The notes under the pieces: generated by a model
Database searches by the model: none
Seen by the model: only the letters and a program-made list of their open reading frames with translations
What the model was told of the DNA's origin: nothing
Shown here: in pieces, positions 1-8,125 of the stretch
How the letters are laid out: each line of letters starts with the position of its first letter
How positions within the stretch are numbered: the first letter of the stretch is position 1
DNA from: G963665495 sp963665495
GTDB taxonomy: Bacteria > Desulfobacterota > Desulfovibrionia > Desulfovibrionales > Desulfovibrionaceae
Direction of reading: 5' to 3'
DNA length: 64,000 nt
NCBI GenBank assembly: GCA_963665495.1
Contig: OY762289.1
Span: 2,232,001-2,296,000, forward strand
Made by a program: the position numbers and the translations under genes

Positions 1-975
1 GACGATGGCACCTATCCGCTCGAACACGGCGCAACGGTCCTTGCCACGGGCGGACAACAGGCCCGTGTCTATGATTACGGTTTTCGGACGCATAAAAGCG
101 TGCTCTCCCAACTGGAACTGGAAGAAAGCCTGAGTACGGGCAAACTGGATCTGGCCGGACTCTCCAGCCTGGTGATGATTCAGTGCTGGCGCTCACGTGA
201 AGAAAACCGCAACTACTGCAGCCGGATCTGCTGCGCACAGGCGATCAAAAACATCCGCGTGCTCAAGCAGCGCCGTCCGGACCTGCCGGTCTACGTCCTG
301 TACCGCGACATCATGAGCTACGGATTTTCCGAGCACTACTATACGGAAGCCCGCAAGCTGGGCGCCATCTTCATCCGCTACGACCTGGCCAACAAACCCA
401 AGGTCACCTTTACCGACGGCAAGCCCGTCATCAAGATCTGGGACGAACTGCTCCAGAACACCATCGAGCTGAACCCGGACCTGCTGGTGCTTTCCGTGGG
501 CATCGACGCCAACGACAACAGTGAACTGGCTGAGATCTTCAACGTACCGCTGACCCAGGACGGTTTCTTCCAGGAAGCCGAATCCAAATGGCGACCGGTG
601 GATTTTCTGAAACACGGCGTATTCATGTGCGGGCTGGCCCACGCGCCCGGCACCATGAACGAAACAATCGCCTCTGCCAAAGCCGCCGCACAGCGCGCCC
701 TGCAGATTCTCAGCAAAAAAGGCCTGGGAAGCTCCAACACCGTGGCCGAAGTCAAGCATACGCTCTGCTCCCGCTGCGGACGCTGCGTGGACGTCTGCCC
801 TTACGGCGCGCGCCACATGGACATGGTCAAAGACATGGTCGTGGTGGACGAACTGCTCTGCCAGGGCTGCGGCGCCTGCGCCGCCATCTGTCCCAACAGC
901 GCCTCTTACCTGCGCGGATTTACAGACAACCAGGTCATGTCCGTCATCGACGCGGCCCTGGAGGAACTGGTGTAA
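1..975 (+). CDS. hdrA: Heterodisulfide reductase subunit A-like protein (5' end outside window)
   Basis: The reading frame is open from base 1, so only the C-terminal ~324 residues are present. HdrA is the FAD-containing subunit of soluble heterodisulfide reductases and the usual site of flavin-based electron bifurcation. Two classical 4Fe-4S motifs are visible near the C-terminus, CSRCGRCVDVCP from about visible residue 256 and CQGCGACAAICP from about 287, as expected for HdrA. The upstream visible part contains the GGQQAR and CGLAHAPGT stretches found in HdrA flavin domains. hdrC and hdrB follow on the same strand, which supports the call. An internal GTG at base 100 is not the real start because the frame continues upstream. 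The natural disulfide acceptor in sulfate reducers is unsettled (DsrC trisulfide has been proposed). Confidence 0.9.
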   Translation, partial: DDGTYPLEHGATVLATGGQQARVYDYGFRTHKSVLSQLELEESLSTGKLDLAGLSSLVMIQCWRSREENRNYCSRICCAQAIKNIRVLKQRRPDLPVYVLYRDIMSYGFSEHYYTEARKLGAIFIRYDLANKPKVTFTDGKPVIKIWDELLQNTIELNPDLLVLSVGIDANDNSELAEIFNVPLTQDGFFQEAESKWRPVDFLKHGVFMCGLAHAPGTMNETIASAKAAAQRALQILSKKGLGSSNTVAEVKHTLCSRCGRCVDVCPYGARHMDMVKDMVVVDELLCQGCGACAAICPNSASYLRGFTDNQVMSVIDAALEELV

Positions 976-1003
976 GCCGGAAAAGAAGGAATGCCTCCGG
1001 CGG

Positions 1004-1033
1004 CTCAGGAACCTTTTAAAAAAGGTTCCTGAG
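1004..1033. repeat. Perfect 14-bp inverted repeat between hdrA and hdrC
   Basis: Arms 1004-1017 (CTCAGGAACCTTTT) and 1020-1033 are exact reverse complements around a 2-base centre. The element sits in the 122-bp gap between hdrA and hdrC. It lacks a clean downstream T tract on the plus strand, so it is either a weak terminator/processing hairpin or a copy of a dispersed palindromic repeat. An AT-rich stretch follows up to the hdrC ribosome binding site. Confidence 0.75.
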
Positions 1034-1097
1034 AACCTCCAAAACTTTTCAACTGGTATAAATTATTTATATACCTGTTAGTTAGAAGAGGTGGATC

Positions 1098-1655
1098 ATG
1101 CTGATGGATTATGAAAACAACGAAACGCCGAGAGAGGCGCTGCTTCAGGAAATCCGGAACAACATGGCCGCCTGCATCCAGTGCGGCACCTGTTCGGCCT
1201 CCTGTCCCAACGCAGCGTCCATGGACCTGACGCCCCGGCAGATGTGGCGCAAGATTTTGCTCGGACTGGAGGAAGAGGTTTTCGAGTCCCGGACTTTCTG
1301 GCTCTGCTCCGCCTGCTATTCGTGCACCTTGCGCTGTCCGCGCGGTCTGCCCCTGACGGAAACCGTCTATGCGCTGAAACGGCTGGCCACCCGGTACGGA
1401 GGCGAAAAGAACAAAAAGCATGCGGCCTTTTACCAGGCCTTCGTCAACAACGTCCGGGTCTACGGCCGCGTACAGGAAAGCGCGCTGATGCGGGATTACA
1501 TGCTGGCCATGAAAAATCCGCTCCTGGCTCTGGATTTCGCCCCCATCGGCCTGAAAATGCTGCGTAAGGGCAAGTTGCACCTGGCGTCCACCGAACACAG
1601 GGGCAGCCTTGACAAGCTGTTCCAAAAGGTCCGGCGTATGGAGGAAGGGTCATGA
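1098..1655 (+). CDS. hdrC: Heterodisulfide reductase subunit C-like iron-sulfur protein
   Basis: This 185-residue protein carries two 4Fe-4S motifs: C26-C29-C32-C36 (CIQCGTCSASCP) and C70-C73-C76-C80 (CSACYSCTLRCP). That spacing and size are typical of HdrC, which relays electrons between HdrA and the catalytic HdrB. The ATG at 1098 follows an AGAGGTGG Shine-Dalgarno sequence by a few bases. The 3' end overlaps the hdrB start (ATGA, 1652-1655), so the two genes are translationally coupled. The protein is soluble, with no membrane segment, so it belongs to the HdrABC rather than the membrane HdrDE type. Confidence 0.92.
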   Translation: MLMDYENNETPREALLQEIRNNMAACIQCGTCSASCPNAASMDLTPRQMWRKILLGLEEEVFESRTFWLCSACYSCTLRCPRGLPLTETVYALKRLATRYGGEKNKKHAAFYQAFVNNVRVYGRVQESALMRDYMLAMKNPLLALDFAPIGLKMLRKGKLHLASTEHRGSLDKLFQKVRRMEEGS

Positions 1656-2527
1656 ACTACAGTTACTACCCAGGCTGTTCGCTTCAGGAAAGCGCCGTCG
1701 AATACGACGTCAGTACGCGGGCCGTTCTGGAGGCCATGGACGTTGGGGTCGAGGAAATTCCCGGTTGGACCTGCTGCGGCGCCAGTGCCGTGGAAGCCGT
1801 CAGCGAACTGCTGGCCACGGCCCTGCCGGCCCGAAATCTGGCCCTGGCCGCCCGACACATCCCGGATACGGACGTGCTCGTACCCTGTAGCGCGTGCTAC
1901 CTGAACCTGCTGCATGCGTCCATGCGCACGAAAGTTCCTCTGACCAGAGCCACGGTCAACGGCATCCTCAAAGAAGAAGAACTCGCGCTGGAATCGGACG
2001 TACGCGTACGGCATCTGCTGGATGTCTTTGCCAATGATCTGTTCGGCCTGATCGAGGAAAAGGTGGCCCGGCCGCTGGAAGGACTACGCGTGGCGCCTTA
2101 TTACGGCTGCCAGATCCTCAGACCCTATGCGGTCTTTGACGATCCGGAGCGTCCGCAGTCCATGAACCGGATACTGACGACGCTGGGCGTTGAAATCTTT
2201 CCCTGGGACATGGGCGCCAAGTGCTGCGGCGCGTCGCTCATGGCCAGCCAGAAAAACGTTGCCCTGCGCGCCGTGGGCGGAATTCTGCAAAGCGCTGCCG
2301 GGGCGGACGTCATCGTGACCGTCTGTCCGCTCTGCCAGATGAACCTGGAGGGCTACCAGGAAGAAGCGCTGAAAAACAACGCGGACAAAACGCCTGTGAG
2401 CGTTCTGTACCTGCCGCAGTTGATAGGCCTGGCGTTCGGACTGCCGGGTTCGAGCCTGCAATTGCAAAAAAACATGGTCGTCAGCGGACGACTGGCTTCC
2501 CTGATCGCCGAAACAGCCACGGCCTGA
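1652..2527 (+). CDS. hdrB: Heterodisulfide reductase subunit B-like protein
   Basis: This 291-residue protein has two cysteine-rich CCG domains. The first has C9, C41-C42-G and C79-x2-C82; the second has a Cys near residue 153, CCG near 191-193 and Cx2C near 225-228. In HdrB these ligate the two noncubane 4Fe-4S clusters that reduce the disulfide. Both domains look complete, so catalytic function is plausible. The start overlaps hdrC by four bases. The order A-C-B with tight spacing indicates one operon. The substrate cannot be read from sequence. Confidence 0.92.
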   Translation: MNYSYYPGCSLQESAVEYDVSTRAVLEAMDVGVEEIPGWTCCGASAVEAVSELLATALPARNLALAARHIPDTDVLVPCSACYLNLLHASMRTKVPLTRATVNGILKEEELALESDVRVRHLLDVFANDLFGLIEEKVARPLEGLRVAPYYGCQILRPYAVFDDPERPQSMNRILTTLGVEIFPWDMGAKCCGASLMASQKNVALRAVGGILQSAAGADVIVTVCPLCQMNLEGYQEEALKNNADKTPVSVLYLPQLIGLAFGLPGSSLQLQKNMVVSGRLASLIAETATA

Positions 2528-2571
2528 AGCCCTGGCGCGGCAAGGAAGCAAACGTATCAAGGAGGCGTATC

Positions 2572-3501
2572 ATGTTTAAGGACATCGTTTTAGCGATCAC
2601 GCCGTCAGAGATTTGCGAATGTGCTGCCGACAAGGCCATCTCCTTTGCACAGCGCTTTGATTCGAAACTCTACCTGACGCACATCTGCGGCATAGAGCAC
2701 GGCTGGGGCAGCATGGAGCACCTCGAAGCCTCGGGCGAAACCGACCGGATCAAACAGAACATCGCCGCGTTCTACAAGGATAAGCTCGAAGGCGTGAAGG
2801 ACCACTCCATCCTTGTCAAAGCGGGGATTCCTCACAATGAAATACTACGCGTCGTACGCCAGAAAAAAGCCGACCTGGTGATCATGGGGCCGCATTCCAA
2901 GGACTACGCCGAACAGCGTTCGCGGATGTGGGGTATGGCTGGCAGCACGCTCGAACGCGTTAGCCAGCGTTCGCCCTGCCCGGTGATGATCGTCACGCGG
3001 CAGACGCCTTACGGCGAGCAGACCTTCAAAAACATACTCGTGGCCACGGATTTCTCCACCGCCGCTGAGTGCGCCGTATCCTACGGCGGACAGATTGCCC
3101 GCCATTACGGCTCCAACCTGGTGGTCTTCCACGCGGTGGATAACACCGGCATGGGCCAGGAGGAAGTGGAAGCCCAGGTAGCGTCCGCCCGCCAGCGTCT
3201 GCAGGACGAATACGGCGAACGTATGGCCGGTATCCGCAGCTGCGAATTCGAATGCTGGGAAGGCAAGGCGGCCACCGAGATCCTCAAGATGGCCCGGATC
3301 AAACATGCCGATCTGATTATCATGGCGCACCACACCAAGGAAATCGATCCGGAAAAGGCCTTTCTCGGCTCCACCGTGGTTCAGGTGGCGCTTAATTCGG
3401 CCTGTCCGACCATGAGCGTGAACAAACACTTCGATCTGCGTTGCGGCCTGATGTACGACCAGACCGGTGCGGCCGTTGATGCCGACGCAGTGCCGGCGTA
3501 G
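2572..3501 (+). CDS. Tandem-domain universal stress protein (UspA family)
   Basis: This 309-residue protein has two Usp domains, about residues 1-145 and 150-300. Each ends in the family's nucleotide-binding strand: DLVIMGPHSK then GSTLERV in the first, DLIIMAHHTK then GSTVVQV in the second. The chosen ATG follows AAGGAGG (2559-2565) at ideal spacing; a longer in-frame extension into hdrB has no support. It lies 44 bases after hdrB and before an HdrD-like gene, so it is probably part of the same redox operon. Usp proteins bind ATP/AMP and respond to energy state. A regulatory or assembly role for the Hdr complex is inference only. Confidence 0.85.
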   Translation: MFKDIVLAITPSEICECAADKAISFAQRFDSKLYLTHICGIEHGWGSMEHLEASGETDRIKQNIAAFYKDKLEGVKDHSILVKAGIPHNEILRVVRQKKADLVIMGPHSKDYAEQRSRMWGMAGSTLERVSQRSPCPVMIVTRQTPYGEQTFKNILVATDFSTAAECAVSYGGQIARHYGSNLVVFHAVDNTGMGQEEVEAQVASARQRLQDEYGERMAGIRSCEFECWEGKAATEILKMARIKHADLIIMAHHTKEIDPEKAFLGSTVVQVALNSACPTMSVNKHFDLRCGLMYDQTGAAVDADAVPA

Positions 3502-3515
3502 GAGGGACAAACCTT

Positions 3516-3652
3516 GGGGCCCTGCCCCAACCCCCGCCAGGGGGGATAATCCCCCCTGGCCCCCTAAGCTTGTTGCAAAAAACAGTCTCCCCCCCATTTG
3601 CGCGTCCAGGGCCGCTGCCCTGGCGGGGGGTGTGGGGGCGCGCAGCCCCCAC
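3516..3652. repeat. Array of four GC-rich hairpins between usp and hdrD-like gene
   Basis: The 178-bp gap between the stress-protein and HdrD-like genes contains four consecutive perfect stem-loops: 3516-3528 (GGGGC/GCCCC), 3537-3559 (10-bp stem CCAGGGGGGA, loop TAA), 3606-3623 (CCAGGGC/GCCCTGG) and 3632-3652 (GTGGGGGC/GCCCCCAC). Long G and C runs make it unlike the surrounding coding DNA. It resembles dispersed intergenic palindromic repeats known from Desulfovibrio-type genomes (from memory). It may also attenuate transcription or protect upstream mRNA. Confidence 0.8.
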
Positions 3653-3679
3653 GACGTAAAAAAATAAGAGGTGCGTGCG

Positions 3680-5014
3680 ATGGTAGCCGATACGATTGAA
3701 GTCATCCGTCCGCGGGAACTGCCGGCGGAGATACGCGAGTATCTGGACAAGTTTGATTTGAGCGCCTGCCTGGCCTGCGGCAGTTGCGTCAGCGGCTGCC
3801 CCACCGCGGCCGCTCCCGGCTTTGAAAACTGGAATACGCGCAAGGTGCTGCAAATGCTGCGTATGGGGCTGGTGGAAGAGGTGGTGAACTCGGATTATGT
3901 CTGGCTCTGCACCTGTTGCGGCCGTTGCGCGCAGAATTGCCCGGCAGGCATCGACATCGTGCCAATCATGGTGCACATGCGCCACCTGCGCGAGCGTGAA
4001 AAGGTGCCGGGTTCCATACACAAAGGGTGCATGAACAACATTGAAACCGGGAACAATCTGGCCATTGCCAAGGAGGATTACCTGCAGGGCATGGCGGAAC
4101 TCAGCCAGGAACTGGCGGAAGACGGAATGCCCGGATTTTATGTTCCCGTGGACAAGGACAACGCCGACATCCTGTTTTTTCCGAATTCCAAAGAAGTATT
4201 CGGCGACTTTGAGGACCAGTACTGGTGGTGGAAAATTTTCTACGCGGCGCGTGAAAACTGGACCGTGCCCAGCGAAGGCTGGGAAGCCGTGGACTGGGCG
4301 CTGTTCTCGGCCAATTACGAAGGTTCGAAAATCCTGGCAAAACGCAAGCTTGATTACATGGACAAGCACAACATCAAGCGGATGATCATGCCGGATTGCG
4401 GCGGCGGATCCTACGGCTGCCGCCTGGGCATGAAATATTGCCTGGAAGAAGATCCGGAGCGCGAGGTGCGTTTTATCTATCTCTATGATTACCTTAAGGA
4501 ACTGATCGAACAGGGCAGGATCAAACTGGACAAGAGCGTTCATGCCAACGATCTCTTCACCTGGCACGACTCCTGTAAACACGGACGCGAGCTGCTGCGG
4601 CACTACGGCGTGGCCTTTTTCGACGAAGCCCGCTGGATACTCAATCAATGCGCGGACAACTTCGTGGAAATGATTCCCAACCGGGAAAACAATTTCTGCT
4701 GCGGAGGCGGCAGCGGCAACTGGCCCATGCCTTTTGAAGACCAGAGCGCCTATCATTCGCGCTTCAAAGCCGACCAGATTCGCCGTACCGGCGCCACGGT
4801 GGTGGGCGTCGGCTGCTCCAACTGCCGCGACCAGATCATGAAACGCATTCCCAAATACTACCCGGACTTGAAGCACAACACCAAGTACATCTGGCAGATC
4901 GTGGCCGAAGCCCTGGTCATCGACCCGCTCCAGGGCGAAGCTCTGGCCAGGGCCGAACAGGAGGCCGCTGCACAATGGGAGAAATTCGGCGTTGATCTGG
5001 ATATGGAGTATTGA
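3680..5014 (+). CDS. HdrD/DsrK/TmcB-like iron-sulfur protein with CCG domains
   Basis: This 444-residue protein combines an HdrC-like N-terminus and an HdrB-like C-terminus, as in HdrD, DsrK and TmcB. The 4Fe-4S motifs are C30-C33-C36-C40 (CLACGSCVSGCP) and C77-C80-C83-C87. The C-terminal half has an atypical CGGGSYGC element, then DSCKHG, C340-C341-G (FCCGGGSGNW) and a CSNC motif, so one canonical CCG site is intact. ATG 3680 is preferred over GTG 3671 because AAGAGG lies at the right distance. No transmembrane partner gene follows. Position after hdrACB and usp suggests an additional disulfide-type subunit of the same cytoplasmic complex. The exact family is uncertain. Confidence 0.8.
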   Translation: MVADTIEVIRPRELPAEIREYLDKFDLSACLACGSCVSGCPTAAAPGFENWNTRKVLQMLRMGLVEEVVNSDYVWLCTCCGRCAQNCPAGIDIVPIMVHMRHLREREKVPGSIHKGCMNNIETGNNLAIAKEDYLQGMAELSQELAEDGMPGFYVPVDKDNADILFFPNSKEVFGDFEDQYWWWKIFYAARENWTVPSEGWEAVDWALFSANYEGSKILAKRKLDYMDKHNIKRMIMPDCGGGSYGCRLGMKYCLEEDPEREVRFIYLYDYLKELIEQGRIKLDKSVHANDLFTWHDSCKHGRELLRHYGVAFFDEARWILNQCADNFVEMIPNRENNFCCGGGSGNWPMPFEDQSAYHSRFKADQIRRTGATVVGVGCSNCRDQIMKRIPKYYPDLKHNTKYIWQIVAEALVIDPLQGEALARAEQEAAAQWEKFGVDLDMEY

Positions 5015-5037
5015 GAACAAAATACCTGTCGAGCCAA

Positions 5038-5112
5038 AGGGCACCTGCTTTATTCGTCATACGCAGCATAAAAGGGTTCTGCCATGCTGTAAAATAACAA
5101 AACAGGTGCCCT
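5038..5112. repeat. Long imperfect hairpin downstream of the hdr cluster
   Basis: Outer arms AGGGCACCTG (5038-5047) and CAGGTGCCCT (5103-5112) are exact complements, and pairing extends imperfectly inward. A nested CAGCAT/ATGCTG pair lies inside. The ~75-base structure starts 24 bases after the HdrD-like stop codon and precedes the insertion sequence. It could be an mRNA 3'-end structure or a small non-coding mobile element. No T tract follows directly. Confidence 0.6.
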
Positions 5113-5157
5113 ATTGCATTCTATCATGGCACTCATAGACAAACTCCTCTTTTTTAC

Positions 5158-5181
5158 GGCTCATCCGGTCAAAGCGTACTT
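5158..5181. repeat. IS terminal inverted repeat (transposase 3' side)
   Basis: Begins GGCTCATCCGG and ends AAGCGTACTT. It pairs with 6445-6468 with four mismatches. The transposase stop codon (5161-5163) lies inside this repeat. Confidence 0.9.
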
Positions 5182-6375
5182 CGCCTCATGAATCCCCATG
5201 ATCCTGAGTTTGAAGAATTCCATATCTCGATAACCGTATGCTTGCCTTTTCATTGTTTTGATTTTGTTGTTTGTTCCTTCCATTGGCCCCGATGTTATCG
5301 GATGATCGTACCAGGCCAGGATGCCAGACCGGTGAGCCGCCAAAGTTCCACCTATCGTCATCAAAGGGCCGAGTCCTGAGACTCTGGCACGAGCAATCCA
5401 GTCATTGAGGAAAATCTCAGCTTCCGACTTGCTGGATTGATTCCATATTTGCCGCAAATCTTCCTTCATGTAGTACGCAAGCGCCAGTGGTTGATTGTAT
5501 TTCAACGCCTCGTTCAAACGCTCCCGCTCGTTTCGATTCACATCAAGGTTGTCAGGATTTTTCAAAAGGAGCCACCGGCTTCCTTTGAGTACATCCTTGC
5601 CCATGCTGTCTTTCAACTCCCGGTATTGCTTGCGACGAACTTCCGTAAGTTTGTCGTTCATCAATTTGACCACATGAAAATGGTCGAAAACCAATGGTAC
5701 TCCTGGCAAATTCTCCAGCACGGCTCCAATATAGGCTGCACTCAAGTCCGTAGCCACAGCACGAATTTTTGCCCGAGAACGCTTCAGTTTCCTCCAAAAT
5801 GGTTTCAGCGCGTTAGCTCCTTTGCCGTCCCCCACAAAAATCACCGCGCCGCTTTTCAAATCCATGACCAAAGTCAGATATTTGTGCCCCTTGCGGACAC
5901 TTATTTCGTCAATGGCAAAATACCTGAGCTTTGAAAGCTTGGGGTTGCTATATTTCCGTTGAAGGTTGCGTTTGAAAATATCTTTGACGCTATCCCAGCC
6001 GATACCCAATAGATTGGCGGCATCAAGCATGGTCATAGTTTTCACCAAGAACAAAACGAACCGCTCAAATGCCTTTGTATACCAGCGTCTTTTATTCGCA
6101 ATTTTGATGTCTATGCGTCGTACACAACCACATTTCCTGCACTCGACGCGCGGCACGTTTACCACCAGCCAGACTGGTTTGAACCCAATAGGCACTGTCC
6201 TTAGCCACCGTTCAGATTCCCCGCGTCGCAATACGTTTTTGCTCTTGCAAGAGGGACATCGGAGCATCTTGGCTTTCGGTTGGACATGAAAAATCAGGCT
6301 ACCAGAAACGTATGTTTGCCGAATGTAGTCGTAGCCGACCAACCCGAACGCATGGTACATCAAACTCGTGGACAT
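5161..6375 (-). CDS. ISL3-family transposase
   Basis: This 404-residue DDE transposase has an N-terminal zinc-binding region with C40-x2-C43 and C79-x2-C82, followed by a helix-turn-helix segment near residues 115-135. The likely catalytic triad is D156 (in FAIDEISVRKGHKYLT), D210 (in VATDLSAAY) and E366 (in GPMEGTNNKIK); the last motif is diagnostic of ISL3 enzymes. Length matches the family. There is no frameshift or internal stop. It should act on the flanking inverted repeats. The ATG is 70 bases inside the right terminal repeat, in the usual arrangement. Confidence 0.95.
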   Translation of the reverse strand: MSTSLMYHAFGLVGYDYIRQTYVSGSLIFHVQPKAKMLRCPSCKSKNVLRRGESERWLRTVPIGFKPVWLVVNVPRVECRKCGCVRRIDIKIANKRRWYTKAFERFVLFLVKTMTMLDAANLLGIGWDSVKDIFKRNLQRKYSNPKLSKLRYFAIDEISVRKGHKYLTLVMDLKSGAVIFVGDGKGANALKPFWRKLKRSRAKIRAVATDLSAAYIGAVLENLPGVPLVFDHFHVVKLMNDKLTEVRRKQYRELKDSMGKDVLKGSRWLLLKNPDNLDVNRNERERLNEALKYNQPLALAYYMKEDLRQIWNQSSKSEAEIFLNDWIARARVSGLGPLMTIGGTLAAHRSGILAWYDHPITSGPMEGTNNKIKTMKRQAYGYRDMEFFKLRIMGIHEAKYALTG

Positions 6376-6444
6376 GGTGGTTCCTCCGTTCGATTCTCAT
6401 TGGCGTGAAAATCGACTGGACTCCATGTCCACTCTTTTTGTCAA

Positions 6445-6468
6445 AAGTACGCTTCATCCGGATGAACC
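6445..6468. repeat. IS terminal inverted repeat (transposase 5' side)
   Basis: The reverse complement begins GGTTCATCCGG and ends AAGCGTACTT, matching 5158-5181 at 20 of 24 positions. The adjacent 6469-6476 repeats the 8-bp target site seen at 5150-5157. Confidence 0.9.
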
Positions 6469-6542
6469 TTTTTTACTTACCTTTTTGCCCGTAACGAGCT
6501 ACTGTTCCTATTATTCACCATATAGCACTCCCGGAGTCTGCC

Positions 6543-7886
6543 ATGCACAGCTTCATGAACCGGCAGCCGTATCTCTGCATCCTCTTTATCAGCATCATAA
6601 GCGCGTTCTGGATGCTTGCCGTTCCCCCTGCGGATGCTGCACAGAATCCTCCAGCCAAGACACCGAATGCAAAAACACAACAGGAACCGTTCCGCGTTCA
6701 TTTCAAAAATGCGAATTATGATTTCGAATTGTTGCGCAATCTGGGCGCCACATGGACCGGCGCCGCGGACATCGTGGAATGTCTAAGAACCGCGGACCGC
6801 ATCAAGGAAGGCGACGGCGAGTCCTGGTACGCCGAATGGCTTGCTCTGGCCGAATCTGTGGAAGACTGGGGAAACACCAGCCTGCAGGCGGGAGACAAAA
6901 TCTCCGCGCGCCAGGCCTTTTTACGAGCCTCAAATTATTACCGCACCAGCAACTTCTTCATCCATGGCGACCCGAAAGATCCGCGTATCAAACAAAGCTG
7001 GGCAAAAAGCAAAAACATGTTTTTGCAGGCCGCCGAACTGTCAGATGCATACATCGAACCGGTCCGGATTCCCTACGCGGAGACCACCTTGCCCGGATAT
7101 GTCTGCTGTCCGGACAGTTCCGGCAAAGCGCGCAAGACGTTGATCCTGCAGACGGGCTTCGACGGTACGGGCGAAGAATTGTATTATTCGTACGGACTGC
7201 CCGCCCTGCGGCGCGGGTATACTGTCCTGATTTTCGAAGGCCCCGGCCAGGGCGGCGCTTTGATCGAACAGGGCCTGACATTTACGCCGCAATGGGAAAA
7301 AGTGGTCAGCGCAGTGGTCGATTTCGCGTTCGACCGAAGTGAATGCGACAACAAAAAGCTGGCCCTGATGGGTATCAGCATGGGCGGGTACCTCGCTCCG
7401 CACGCCGCTGCCTATGAACACCGCCTGGCCGCACTGATCACCAACCCGGGCGCTTTTGATTTGCGCGGGAAGGGTTTTCCCGGCGCCAAAGACCTGGCCG
7501 AAATGAACGCCGACAAGGACGAATCCAACAAAGGACTCCGCGAGGCCATGGCCAAAAATCCAGGGTTCGGCTGGTTTATCAGCAACGGCATGTTCACCAC
7601 CGGGACCAGCACCCCGCTGGACTTCCTCAATTTCTGGAATCAGTTCACGCTGGAAGGCATTGTGGACAAAATCACCACTCCCACATTGGTCATAGCGGGC
7701 GGCAATGATATTTTTTACGATATTCCGACGCAGAAGATTCTCTACGACAAACTTTCCTGCCCTAAAACCCTGCTGATTTTTCCCGAGAGTGGTTATGCGG
7801 GCGCGCATTGCCAGGAAGGCGCACTGGCCAGAGGCTCCATGCAGATTTTCAAATGGTTGGATGCAACCCTGGGCACCGGCAGTTAG
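6543..7886 (+). CDS. Exported alpha/beta hydrolase (esterase-like)
   Basis: This 447-residue protein has a Sec signal peptide: a hydrophobic segment about residues 9-27, then AVPPADAAQ with probable cleavage near residue 33. The mature part has a helical N-terminal cap, about residues 50-175, and an alpha/beta hydrolase fold. The nucleophile elbow is GISMGG (S279), with acid D389 (GGNDIF) and H422 (GYAGAHC). This layout resembles the family of 2,6-dihydropseudooxynicotine hydrolase and related C-C or ester hydrolases, but the substrate is not evident. GGAG at 6533-6536 sets the start at 6543. The gene is single, beginning 66 bases after the insertion-sequence target duplication, so transcription could be affected by the insertion. 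Confidence 0.82.
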   Translation: MHSFMNRQPYLCILFISIISAFWMLAVPPADAAQNPPAKTPNAKTQQEPFRVHFKNANYDFELLRNLGATWTGAADIVECLRTADRIKEGDGESWYAEWLALAESVEDWGNTSLQAGDKISARQAFLRASNYYRTSNFFIHGDPKDPRIKQSWAKSKNMFLQAAELSDAYIEPVRIPYAETTLPGYVCCPDSSGKARKTLILQTGFDGTGEELYYSYGLPALRRGYTVLIFEGPGQGGALIEQGLTFTPQWEKVVSAVVDFAFDRSECDNKKLALMGISMGGYLAPHAAAYEHRLAALITNPGAFDLRGKGFPGAKDLAEMNADKDESNKGLREAMAKNPGFGWFISNGMFTTGTSTPLDFLNFWNQFTLEGIVDKITTPTLVIAGGNDIFYDIPTQKILYDKLSCPKTLLIFPESGYAGAHCQEGALARGSMQIFKWLDATLGTGS

Positions 7887-7912
7887 CCGGACCCAGGGTT
7901 GACATCTGTCTG

Positions 7913-8125
7913 TCAATACACGGTTATTTCCAGGAGTTCGGGAAATGGTCTGGTGAGGAGACGCACTTCTTCGGACGTAAGTTTTACTCTGGGGAGGGAA
8001 GAAGGCCGCCAACCAATCGCCGTGCCGTATTGCGGCTCAGGCTCCCGAGTCTCCTGGGCATGCGGAATTGTCTTGCCGAACAACTCGGCCAATTCCAAGG
8101 CGGTCAGTTTCACTTTTTCAAACAT
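7913..8125 (-). CDS. Small hypothetical protein (70 aa)
   Basis: Encodes a soluble 70-residue protein starting MFEKVKLTALELAELFGK and containing a Pro/Arg-rich middle (EPEPQYGTAIGWRPSSLP). A purine-rich AAAGGGG lies about 7-13 bases before the ATG and could serve as ribosome binding site. It converges with the hydrolase gene, whose stop is 26 bases away. No recognised family, signal peptide or membrane segment. The composition, with few Cys and balanced charge, looks like a real protein, but this rests only on length, start context and lack of overlap. Confidence 0.45.
   Translation of the reverse strand: MFEKVKLTALELAELFGKTIPHAQETREPEPQYGTAIGWRPSSLPRVKLTSEEVRLLTRPFPELLEITVY

Larger units (their letters stand above)
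5158..6468 (-). mobile_element. ISL3-family insertion sequence, intact, with 8-bp target duplication
   Basis: The element is 1311 bp. Its terminal inverted repeats (5158-5181 and 6445-6468) match at 20 of 24 positions. It is flanked by perfect 8-bp direct repeats TTTTTTAC at 5150-5157 and 6469-6476, the duplication length typical of ISL3. One full-length transposase gene fills it on the minus strand. Matching duplications and an uninterrupted transposase indicate a fairly recent insertion. The target lies between the hdr cluster and an exported hydrolase gene, so no recognised gene is disrupted. Confidence 0.93.

Noticed and set aside
3392..5044. 550-codon minus-strand frame opposite the HdrD-like gene
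   Set aside because: It mirrors a clear iron-sulfur protein gene in GC-biased DNA, crosses the hairpin array, and has no family features.
5038..5112. End of a second insertion sequence
   Set aside because: Arms are only 75 bases apart, enclose no coding frame and lack target duplications.
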